From an uncultured Alistipes sp. (GTDB taxonomy: Bacteria > Bacteroidota > Bacteroidia > Bacteroidales > Rikenellaceae), in NCBI GenBank assembly GCA_900770635.1, contig CAAGLB010000010.1, positions 1 through 6,362 on the forward strand: a stretch of DNA of 6,362 nucleotides. Reading direction: 5' to 3'. Within the stretch, counting starts at the first letter, position 1. Each line of letters starts with the position of its first letter. The translations under genes and the position numbers were made by a program. Below, one piece after another: positions 1 through 4,476 of this stretch. Below the pieces are notes generated by a model. That model was not told the DNA's origin. It saw nothing but the letters and a program-made list of their open reading frames with translations, and made no database searches.

Positions 1-138
1 TACCCGCCCGACTGTCGCTCTCTTTGGCGGCTCGTTCTGCTGGTGCTGCGCTCTCTACCCGCCCGACTGTCGCTCTCTTAGGCGGCTCGTTCTGCTGGTG
101 CTGCGCTCTCTACCCGCCCGACTGTCGCTCTCTTTGGT
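1..138. repeat. 55-bp tandem repeat, about 2.5 copies
   Basis: Two full 55-bp units (1-55 and 56-110) differ at only one base (t/a at position 25 of the unit), and a third copy starts at 111 and holds for about 27 bp before diverging near 138. Each copy contains the short inverted repeat CGAC-T-GTCG and a run of pyrimidine-rich CTCTC blocks. The array lies downstream of the early operon and carries no ORF. In plasmids with Rep_3 initiators such arrays can be part of an origin, incompatibility or partition site; that role is inference. The repeat begins exactly at the window edge, so the true copy number may be higher. Confidence 0.9.
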
Positions 139-177
139 CGCTGGCCTGCGGCCATCGAGGCGCGACGGCCTTCGGCC
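137..177. other. cluster of stable hairpins after the early operon
   Basis: Two perfect hairpins lie side by side: TGGCC-TGC-GGCCA (142-154) and GGCC-TTC-GGCC (167-177). GTCGC at 137-141 can also pair with GCGAC at 162-166, extending the first stem around a 7-nt bulge. The cluster begins one base past the stop codon of the last early gene (178). There is no T-run after it on the minus strand, so it is not a canonical intrinsic terminator. It may act as an mRNA 3' end, or as part of an origin with the adjacent tandem repeat. Confidence 0.7.
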
Positions 178-336
178 TCACTCTGGTATTATAGGCTCCA
201 GATAGACTACTTTACCGCCCCATATCTCGGCGGCTTTATCGGCCAGTTCTGCGGCCTTTTCTTCACTCTTGGCTGGGTATGGTAGCCCAAATATCCTACC
301 ACCCTCCAGTCTTAACCATACTCTGTAAATCTGCAT
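178..336 (-). CDS. small hypothetical protein, 52 aa, last gene of the early operon
   Basis: This short ORF runs from ATG at 336 to TGA at 178-180. It starts 13 nt after the stop of the preceding 57-aa ORF. The product begins MQIYRVWLRLEGG and ends in KVVYLEPIIPE, with a central Lys/Glu/Ala-rich segment (about residues 22-39, SEEKAAELADKAAEIW) that should form one amphipathic helix. The two ends look like beta strands, giving a predicted beta-helix-beta layout. I do not recognise the family. The reading frame is supported by its position, close packing behind rep, and normal amino-acid composition. It may be an accessory protein for replication or copy control, but no function can be read from the sequence. 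Confidence 0.65.
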   Translation of the reverse strand: MQIYRVWLRLEGGRIFGLPYPAKSEEKAAELADKAAEIWGGKVVYLEPIIPE

Positions 337-349
337 ACTCTATCGGGTT

Positions 350-523
350 TTATTCTTCGCCATGCTGCCATCTCTCATCGTCTTCGCTGGGTTCTTCTGG
401 TGGATTGCACTCGTAGAAGTACGGACATTGTACGTGGCAGTATGGCTCTTTGTAGTTACATGGCGGTATTGCTAACCAAGCATCGACCACTCTCCAGCTG
501 ACTTTCTCGGGTATCTCTCTCAT
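350..523 (-). CDS. small Cys-rich acidic protein, 57 aa, coupled to rep
   Basis: ATG at 523 lies 2 nt past the rep stop codon (TAA-GC-ATG), which suggests translational coupling, and the ORF ends with TAA at 350-352. The product has a conserved-looking middle with four cysteines and a histidine at residues 22, 29, 30 (His), 33 and 39 (CNYKEPYCHVQCPYFYEC), spaced like a small metal-binding knuckle. The tail (residues 41-57) is very acidic. The N-terminal part (VSWRVVDAWLAIPP) is aromatic. I do not recognise a family. Zinc binding is inference from the cysteine spacing. Being encoded directly behind the initiator suggests an accessory replication or host-takeover role, but this is a guess. Confidence 0.7.
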   Translation of the reverse strand: MREIPEKVSWRVVDAWLAIPPCNYKEPYCHVQCPYFYECNPPEEPSEDDERWQHGEE

Positions 524-525
524 GC

Positions 526-1491
526 TTAATGACGGTTTCTCAGGCTCTCGACGAGGTATCCTGCGGGGTTCTTAATTCGGCTTCTATGCGTGTATTCTTT
601 CACCTGCGACAGATAGTCTAATTGTGCGCTTTCATCGCCTATCTGCGCAAGTAGTCCTTCTATCTGCTCCATGCCTTTCGCCTCCATCCTGAACGTGTCT
701 TGTAGGTAGAATTTGACGGCATCTGTGAGGCGCACGCGCTGGCTGGCTACCTCTTTCTCCAGTCGGCTTTCGGTCGGCGGCTGGTAGTCTTTATTCTGCA
801 TGGGCGTCACGATTATTTCCTTATAACCGCCTCCCCGTCCTGCTCGATAGAGACCGTAGCCGAACGTGTAAGGGCTAACGCGGTCTAACTCGAGTTTGGC
901 TTTCTCTATGACCTTGGCTATAAAATTGCTGGTGCGGTCGTACGCCTTTAGCTGGTCGCATCCTAATATCCTCTTGAGCGTGCCTATTTGGTAGTTCATT
1001 TGTTGGCCTTGCTGGGAGATAATCATATACATGATGACGGCGTAGTTTGACTTCAGGCTCATGTACGTTTGTAGGTTTATCAATCTGTAACCCTGCGTGA
1101 AGTTCAACAGGGCGTGCCATAGTTCGTTATGAATCACACAACGAAAATAGACCTCGCCGTGGTTTTTCAACAATCTGGGGAACGCAATGATGTTCAGGTG
1201 ATACTCAACACCGTCGCGCTCATAGTCCACCGTTTTGTTAGCAAGACTGAAGCAACGGTTCATGTTCTTATAATTGCGGTCGCCTTGGGGCAGTAAAAAT
1301 CGGGCTGGCATCGTCAGTTCTGCCATATCGAGCGCATACTGCATATTGATGGCGGATAGGTCTTTGTTATAAAGTTTCAGAACTGACTGCGCTTTCGCCA
1401 ATATCCAGCCGAACAAGCGCAACTCGTACACATTGTCAATCTTGGCAAGACTGCCGATGATACTATACGGGATAATACTGTCTTTGACCAT
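526..1491 (-). CDS. Rep_3-family replication initiator, 321 aa
   Basis: This is an initiator of the Rep_3 (RepB/Initiator_Rep) type, which binds origin iterons with two winged-helix domains and opens the origin for theta replication. WH1 covers about residues 15-135, starting at YELRLFGWILAKAQ. The junction carries the typical pattern INLQTYMSLKSNYAVIMYMI (139-158). WH2 covers about 165-230, with LKRILGCDQLKAYDRTSNF and the downstream helix KVIEKAKLELDRVSP. The C-terminal 80 residues form a helical extension ending IKNPAGYLVESLRN, a motif common at the end of plasmid Rep proteins. No HUH nuclease motif is visible, which argues against rolling-circle initiation. I prefer ATG at 1491 over the upstream GTG at 1518 because it overlaps the previous stop as TGATG, a classic coupling arrangement. 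Confidence 0.88.
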   Translation of the reverse strand: MVKDSIIPYSIIGSLAKIDNVYELRLFGWILAKAQSVLKLYNKDLSAINMQYALDMAELTMPARFLLPQGDRNYKNMNRCFSLANKTVDYERDGVEYHLNIIAFPRLLKNHGEVYFRCVIHNELWHALLNFTQGYRLINLQTYMSLKSNYAVIMYMIISQQGQQMNYQIGTLKRILGCDQLKAYDRTSNFIAKVIEKAKLELDRVSPYTFGYGLYRAGRGGGYKEIIVTPMQNKDYQPPTESRLEKEVASQRVRLTDAVKFYLQDTFRMEAKGMEQIEGLLAQIGDESAQLDYLSQVKEYTHRSRIKNPAGYLVESLRNRH

Positions 1492-1886
1492 CACTTCTTC
1501 TCCAGCTGGGCTAACCACGGCGCGGGCTTACGGTGTTGTACCTCGTACGCGGCCGAGTCCTCCCATAGTGATTTTATTGCCTCATTGATTGTGCCGTTGA
1601 CGTTCATATTGTTGACGGTCAGGTATTCCAGCAGGTCACGTCTTACTCTGGCCGACACTGGCTCTAATTTGGTGCTCAGCCATCGACTTTCTCGACTGCC
1701 GCTGACTGTATGCCAGTTCGCTTTCTTCTGCTCTGTCTGGAGTGCTCTTTCGTATACTTGCAGGGCATAGTTTATTGTTCGATTTACTACGAGGTTGTGA
1801 CCTGCCATCCACTCAATGAGGATGGGCCTAATCTTGAGAGCTTTCGGTACTGTACCGACTTTCGTGCCCAGTCTGGTGTAACTCAT
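1491..1886 (-). CDS. tandem ribbon-helix-helix protein, 131 aa, probable DNA-binding regulator
   Basis: The protein contains two related halves, residues 16-49 and 77-110, at an offset of 62. Each reads as a short beta strand, a helix and a second helix. Both second helices begin with VNxTINxA (VNRTINYA and VNGTINEA), and Arg, Leu, Glu, Asn, Thr, Ile and Ala recur at equivalent places. This is the pattern of a ribbon-helix-helix fold, which normally works as a dimer of single units; here both units are in one chain, as in TraY of the F plasmid. The linker (50-76) is basic. It ends in a TGATG overlap with rep, so it probably acts on the replicon itself, for example as a copy-control repressor or partition protein. 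No membrane or enzymatic motif is seen. The fold is inferred from pattern, not from a search. Confidence 0.78.
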   Translation of the reverse strand: MSYTRLGTKVGTVPKALKIRPILIEWMAGHNLVVNRTINYALQVYERALQTEQKKANWHTVSGSRESRWLSTKLEPVSARVRRDLLEYLTVNNMNVNGTINEAIKSLWEDSAAYEVQHRKPAPWLAQLEKK

Positions 1887-1898
1887 GTGCTTGATGTT

Positions 1899-2285
1899 TT
1901 AGTGAATATATTGTGAAGTTATTGTGTCAATCCTATCGGCTACCCTACGGAGGGCGACGCTGATGGCTTCCAGTTCTACCTTATCGCTGCTGCCGTACTG
2001 CTCCACAAATCGACGGAGAACGTTGGCGGCTATCACGGTATGCTCATAGGCTCGTATAAGGGCGTACACGGCATCGTCTGACAGTCGGTAACTGTTTTCT
2101 ATGCACCAGACTTCGGCGGCAGCTCTGGTGGCAAATCTGTGCTTTTCTGAGCCATCGTAGACCACATACCGCATTGCGTCGGTGTCGTCCAGATAAATGA
2201 GCCGACCGCAAAAGTAGTCGGGCACGTCCTTGTCAGTCATTGAAACCGACGGGGGGGGGGTGATTATCGATTTCTTATCCATCAT
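1899..2285 (-). CDS. hypothetical protein, 128 aa, with a C10 tract near its start
   Basis: I do not recognise this family. After a flexible start, residues 25-65 look beta-rich (FCGRLIYLDD, RYVVYDGSEKHRFAT) followed by a short helix (RAAAEVWC). Residues 68-125 are predicted helical (DDAVYALIRAYEHTVIAANVLRRFVEQYG and a second helix). The first codons include a run of ten C on the coding strand (plus-strand G10, 2251-2260) that encodes Thr-Pro-Pro-Pro at residues 9-12. An in-frame ATG at 2240 (MTDKDVPDY) lies beyond the run and is a credible alternative start that would give 113 aa. The gene ends 12 nt before the RHH gene, so it belongs to the same operon. Confidence 0.72.
   Translation of the reverse strand: MMDKKSIITPPPSVSMTDKDVPDYFCGRLIYLDDTDAMRYVVYDGSEKHRFATRAAAEVWCIENSYRLSDDAVYALIRAYEHTVIAANVLRRFVEQYGSSDKVELEAISVALRRVADRIDTITSQYIH
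2251..2260. repeat. G10/C10 homopolymer
   Basis: Ten consecutive G on the plus strand, read as C10 in the 128-aa gene about 25 nt after its first ATG. Tracts of this length are prone to slippage in replication and also to sequencing error. A change of one base would frameshift from the first start but leave the ATG at 2240 intact. Confidence 0.95.
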
Positions 2286-2309
2286 TGTATATGCTTAGTA
2301 ATGATCATG

Positions 2310-2339
2310 GCCGCCACCAGCTGAGGAACTGGCGGCGGC
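2310..2339. other. intergenic hairpin in the early operon
   Basis: The arms at 2310-2320 and 2329-2339 pair over 11 bp with one mismatch, around an 8-nt loop. The hairpin fills the only sizeable gap inside the early operon, between the 87-aa gene (stop 2346) and the 128-aa gene (start 2285). An ATGCTTAG octamer flanks it on both sides (2291-2298 and 2342-2349). No T-run follows on the minus strand, so it is more likely an RNA processing or stability element than a terminator. Confidence 0.65.
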
Positions 2340-2345
2340 TGATGC

Positions 2346-2609
2346 TTAGAACTCTTTCGATATCATTTCTATAACCCTTAACAACTCGTAGGATTTTTCC
2401 CAGAGTATACGACGCTGCTCGTACAATCGCCTGAAGTTGTCACCTGATGAGAGAGTGAGGATGTCGCGTCCGCCGTTGAGCAGCTTTTGTATTTGGTGGT
2501 ATCGTGCCCAGACGCGGCTCTCGAGGGCCTCACGCTTCTCTCTGACAACTTCGCGAACGAGACTGTCGATAGCCTCGTTCACGTAACTGATATTTGCATA
2601 GTCTTTCAT
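2346..2609 (-). CDS. helical hypothetical protein, 87 aa
   Basis: The sequence is almost wholly helical and highly charged. One long amphipathic helix spans about residues 8-45 (VNEAIDSLVREVVREKREAL onward), a polar turn with Gly-Gly and Ser-Ser-Gly-Asp lies at 46-57, and a second helix spans about 58-85. This suggests an antiparallel helical hairpin or coiled coil. There is no signal peptide, membrane segment or catalytic motif. It starts 12 nt after the stop of the 68-aa gene and is therefore the second gene of the early operon. I do not recognise a family; an adaptor, anti-host or replication accessory function are all open. Confidence 0.72.
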   Translation of the reverse strand: MKDYANISYVNEAIDSLVREVVREKREALESRVWARYHQIQKLLNGGRDILTLSSGDNFRRLYEQRRILWEKSYELLRVIEMISKEF

Positions 2610-2621
2610 AACTCCAGAAGA

Positions 2622-2828
2622 TTAAGCGTTGAACATGTCGATTTCGATAGCGAAGCCCAAGGCCTCCAGTACTGCGATACACTTAGAGAGAGACGCATGA
2701 CGCGCACGACCTTGCGGCCAGTATGCCGCAAACATTGTTTCTGACTGATTGGCGACTATTGCAGCCTGCTGCTGCCTCTCGTCGCGGAATGCCATAATGA
2801 AATGGCAGGGTTCGTTTTTCTTACTCAT
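2622..2828 (-). CDS. small HTH-like protein, 68 aa, first gene of the early operon
   Basis: The product resembles a shortened Xre/HipB-type helix-turn-helix. A helix with QQQAAIVANQSETMFAAY is followed by a turn and the stretch SLSKCIAVLEALGFAIEI (residues 46-63), which matches the usual end of such domains (SLetLlrvLeALGleieI). The first canonical helix is not obvious, so the fold is uncertain. As the promoter-proximal gene after a long leader it is well placed to be an autoregulator of the early operon. A 12-bp perfect palindrome (2853-2864) sits about 25 nt upstream of its start and could be its operator, although it would lie in the transcribed leader. The HTH call is moderate; the gene itself is well supported. 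Confidence 0.72.
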   Translation of the reverse strand: MSKKNEPCHFIMAFRDERQQQAAIVANQSETMFAAYWPQGRARHASLSKCIAVLEALGFAIEIDMFNA

Positions 2829-2852
2829 GACTTTTGTATTTAATTAGACATT

Positions 2853-2864
2853 GCCCCATGGGGC
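2853..2864. promoter_or_regulatory. 12-bp perfect palindrome upstream of the HTH-like gene
   Basis: GCCCCATGGGGC is fully self-complementary and lies in the leader just ahead of the ATG at 2828. It could be an operator for a dimeric repressor such as the 68-aa or 131-aa product, or an RNA structure that hides the start region. No second copy was seen in the window. Confidence 0.4.
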
Positions 2865-2900
2865 GTTAGGATATACATTTTAGCGTTTCTTTCTTTAGAA

Positions 2901-2934
2901 GGCCCCACTCGTCAGCGGGGCCAGTCTAAAAAAA
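2901..2934. other. GC hairpin followed by N6 and A7 (copy 1)
   Basis: The hairpin 2901-2922 has GGCCCC/GGGGCC arms. Its 3' part reads GTCAGCGGGGC, followed after exactly 6 nt by A7 (2928-2934). The same arrangement recurs at 6154-6190. It lies in the leader of the early operon. On the minus strand the T7 comes before the hairpin, so it is not a normal terminator. A second small stem (GTCGA-GCG-TCGAC, 2941-2953) lies on the other side of the A7. Confidence 0.6.
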
Positions 2935-3006
2935 TACTCTGTCGAGCGTCGACCCCTACGCTACAACGTCGCACCTCTGCGTTGCGTTGATACCCTCAGG
3001 GCGCTG

Positions 3007-3038
3007 CAAAGGTACGAATAAAAAACGAAACCCGCAAG
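3007..3038 (-). promoter_or_regulatory. early promoter, Bacteroidetes type
   Basis: On the minus strand the -7 element is TACCTTTG (3014 to 3007, followed by C) and the -33 element is CTTG (3038 to 3035), 20 bp apart. This fits the Bacteroidetes primary sigma consensus with one mismatch in the -33 box. It points into a leader of about 170 nt that ends at the ATG at 2828, and is the only good promoter for the early operon. Confidence 0.8.
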
Positions 3039-3044
3039 AGATTG

Positions 3045-3078
3045 TGTATATTCTTAACATAATTTGTATATTCTAAAC
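3045..3078 (-). promoter_or_regulatory. two direct repeats upstream of the early promoter
   Basis: TGTATATTCTTAAC (3045-3058) and TGTATATTCTAAAC (3065-3078) match at 13 of 14 positions and are 20 bp apart, close to two helical turns. They start about 6 bp upstream of the -33 box, where an activator or repressor would bind. The second copy overlaps the amidase stop codon (3073-3075). Confidence 0.6.
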
Positions 3079-3555
3079 CAGCTGCTTATTAGGATATACG
3101 ATTTGTGAATAGATAGAGTGATACTCCTGATGGGCATCAAAACACGGACACTGCTTGATAAACTCTGACGGCTCAATCACGCCATCATGATTTAGATCTG
3201 GTGAGAGATCACGATGACCCCAGACGTCACAACGGTACATTCTGACCAGCTTTGTGACCAACTGTAGCAGGGTCTGCTTTTGTTCTGGAGTACGTGTGTC
3301 TGTCTCACGGCCCTGATTGTCTATGCCTCCAATATAGGCCACACCTATACTGTGCGCATTGTGGCCGTAACAATGGGCACCAGCTACGCTAATTGGGCGA
3401 CCTCTCTCTACGTGACCATCTGGGAAGACTATGTAGTGGTACCCGATGTCCCTCCAGCCTCTGGAGAGATGGTATCGGCGTATATCGGCGAGAGTGATCC
3501 GACTGTCGGATCTGTTGCCGGTGGCATGAATGATGATGGCGTTGATGATCCTCAT
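3073..3555 (-). CDS. N-acetylmuramoyl-L-alanine amidase, endolysin, 160 aa
   Basis: This is a zinc amidase of the Amidase_2/PGRP family, which cuts the bond between muramic acid and the stem peptide of peptidoglycan. The pattern is that of T7 lysozyme: first zinc ligand His10 (AIIIHATGNR), the catalytic-region tyrosine in DIGYHYIVFPDGH, second ligand His114 (VWGHRDLSPD), and Lys134-x-Cys136-Pro as in KQCPCFD. An EF-hand-like loop, DLNHDGVIEP, lies at 120-129, as often seen in Bacteroidales phage versions. Length and composition match single-domain endolysins. There is no signal peptide, so release would need a holin. I chose ATG at 3555 because a strong promoter at 3615-3645 lies inside the longer TTG-started frame (to 3693), and the family domain begins at this ATG. 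Confidence 0.93.
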   Translation of the reverse strand: MRIINAIIIHATGNRSDSRITLADIRRYHLSRGWRDIGYHYIVFPDGHVERGRPISVAGAHCYGHNAHSIGVAYIGGIDNQGRETDTRTPEQKQTLLQLVTKLVRMYRCDVWGHRDLSPDLNHDGVIEPSEFIKQCPCFDAHQEYHSIYSQIVYPNKQLV

Positions 3556-3614
3556 GATGACTGTCTGGAGCCTACAGCCGGCTGCCCTGGGGCCAGGCGG
3601 CTCTCCATCGTCCG

Positions 3615-3645
3615 CAAAGGTAGCAAATTTCAGGAATCGGACAAA
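3615..3645 (-). promoter_or_regulatory. amidase promoter, Bacteroidetes type
   Basis: On the minus strand TTTG (3645 to 3642) and TACCTTTG (3622 to 3615, followed by C) are 19 bp apart, a close match to the Bacteroidetes consensus. Transcription would begin near 3608 and leave a leader of about 50 nt, rich in small hairpins, before the ATG at 3555. This gives the endolysin its own control in addition to readthrough from the late promoter. Confidence 0.8.
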
Positions 3646-3650
3646 ATACG

Positions 3651-3683
3651 GAGGTGGGTCGGGGGTAGGTCGGAGGTGGGTCG
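3651..3683 (-). promoter_or_regulatory. three 11-bp direct repeats upstream of the amidase promoter
   Basis: GAGGTGGGTCG (3651-3661), GGGGTAGGTCG (3662-3672) and GAGGTGGGTCG (3673-3683) follow each other with no gap. A further GGGTCG occurs at about 3700. The array ends 5 bp upstream of the -33 box. One repeat per helical turn would place three protein contacts on one face of the DNA. A similar 11-bp array sits at the same place before the late promoter (5869-5890). Confidence 0.75.
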
Positions 3684-3718
3684 ATTTTAACAATTAGCTG
3701 GGTCGGTTTTGTATGTGC

Positions 3719-3814
3719 TTACCAGCAGCGCAAATAAGGGTGGCCGCTGCCACCCATAGTGTAGAAAAATTGTGTTTCATCGTCAATAACTTTAACAATC
3801 TTCGCGTTTCTCAT
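3719..3814 (-). CDS. possible small peptide, 31 aa
   Basis: An ATG at 3814 lies 7 nt past the stop of the spanin-like gene and opens a 31-codon frame ending with TAA at 3719-3721. The product is MRNAKIVKVIDDETQ followed by FFYTMGGSGHPYLRCW, with a beta-like first half. The close spacing supports translation. The small size and lack of any recognisable family keep this tentative. It could be a true small protein or simply an untranslated spacer ahead of the amidase promoter. Confidence 0.4.
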   Translation of the reverse strand: MRNAKIVKVIDDETQFFYTMGGSGHPYLRCW

Positions 3815-3821
3815 GGGTTGT

Positions 3822-4277
3822 CTATAACCTACGAATTAGGACAAGCAGAATTACAAGCAGCACAATGCCGAGGGTAACGGTGTACCACGACGGCGATGAT
3901 GCCGCGATTGTGGTATGCTTCTGTGAGTTTGTTTTGGCGTGAGTGACAGTCACCGAGGCCGTGGCCGTCGTGTCAGTCTGGCGTGCAGTCACGGAAGTGT
4001 TTGCCCGTCGCACAAGTCGGCGTGTAGGGCGTTGACTGTCGATGTCGAGTTCAAACCACTCCAAGGTATCACAAAAGCGACCTGAGTACGAAAAAAGTGA
4101 GTGACGGTCACTTAGGCCGTGGTCAAGATGGCTGACGGACGTTTCGGTCACGGTTTTCTTTCCCGCGCATCCTGCCGTCACTGTGGCCACCATGAGCGCG
4201 AGGATATACAAAGTCAGACGGCGCGCATCATGGGCGCATCGTCTGACTGGAGGGGTGTTCTGGTCGTGTTCCACCAT
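3822..4277 (-). CDS. candidate unimolecular spanin (lipoprotein with C-terminal membrane anchor), 151 aa
   Basis: The topology is that of a u-spanin, which links outer and inner membranes and fuses them in the last step of Gram-negative lysis (type case: phage T1 gp11). A basic N-region (RRCAHDARR) is followed by a hydrophobic stretch (LTLYILALMVATV, 21-33) and a lipobox-like TAGC with Cys37. Then come about 90 polar, Ser/Thr-rich periplasmic residues and a C-terminal transmembrane helix (WYTVTLGIVLLVILLVLIRR, 131-150). The lipobox has Thr at -3, which is not ideal, and the N-region before it is long. The start at 4277 overlaps the upstream 78-aa gene by 50 nt; a TTG nearer the hydrophobic stretch is an alternative. 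Its place between a holin candidate and an amidase supports the role. Confidence 0.78.
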   Translation of the reverse strand: MVEHDQNTPPVRRCAHDARRLTLYILALMVATVTAGCAGKKTVTETSVSHLDHGLSDRHSLFSYSGRFCDTLEWFELDIDSQRPTRRLVRRANTSVTARQTDTTATASVTVTHAKTNSQKHTTIAASSPSWYTVTLGIVLLVILLVLIRRL

Positions 4278-4464
4278 ACGAATTTAGCTTGTAGTCAATG
4301 CCGAAGATGGAGGCCGTCAGAATAAGGAATTGAGCCACGACGGTACAGTTACCAGCCGCGACAGTATGGGCATCGCTAATGACCAAAGAGGCAAAAGCGA
4401 AGCCAACTGCCGCGACGAAAGAGGCAACGGCGACGGCGTACTCAACCCGTCTGTTTTTCATCAT
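4228..4464 (-). CDS. two-helix membrane protein, 78 aa, candidate holin
   Basis: After a short basic N-terminus (MMKNRRVEY) there are two hydrophobic segments, about residues 8-29 (EYAVAVASFVAAVGFAFASLVI in part) and 38-57 (GNCTVVAQFLILTASIFGID), followed by a polar tail. The small size, two membrane helices, and position directly upstream of spanin-like and amidase genes suggest a holin that lets the signal-less endolysin cross the inner membrane. It starts 12 nt after the stop of the 429-aa gene. ATG at 4461 is an equally good start, one codon later. I cannot exclude that it is a membrane-bound virion component. The membrane topology is clear; the holin role is inference. Confidence 0.75.
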   Translation of the reverse strand: MMKNRRVEYAVAVASFVAAVGFAFASLVISDAHTVAAGNCTVVAQFLILTASIFGIDYKLNSYGGTRPEHPSSQTMRP

Positions 4465-4476
4465 AACGTCTACGCC

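Noticed and set aside
1..138. CRISPR array
   Set aside because: The units are directly adjacent with no variable spacers between short repeats; this is a plain tandem repeat.
1492..1518. GTG start of rep at 1518
   Set aside because: It overlaps the RHH gene by 28 nt, whereas ATG at 1491 forms a TGATG coupling with the upstream stop.
2209..2216. TACTTTTG -7-like box on the minus strand inside the 128-aa gene
   Set aside because: No TTTG -33 box at the right distance, and it is not followed by the C seen in the three real promoters.
2901..2953. Intrinsic terminator in the early leader
   Set aside because: The T7 lies 6 nt beyond a weak 5-bp stem and before the strong GC stem, so the geometry is poor in either direction; kept only as a possible attenuator.
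2866..3103. Matching TTAGGATATAC at 2867 and 3089
   Set aside because: Only 11 bp shared, one copy is inside the amidase coding region, and there is no symmetry or positional logic.
3280..3690. Plus-strand open frame of 136 codons opposite the amidase
   Set aside because: It is antisense to a firmly identified amidase and has no family features; open by codon bias of the real gene.
3556..3693. Amidase extended to a TTG start at 3693 (206 aa)
   Set aside because: A close-consensus promoter and the 11-bp repeats lie within this stretch, and the amidase domain begins at ATG 3555.
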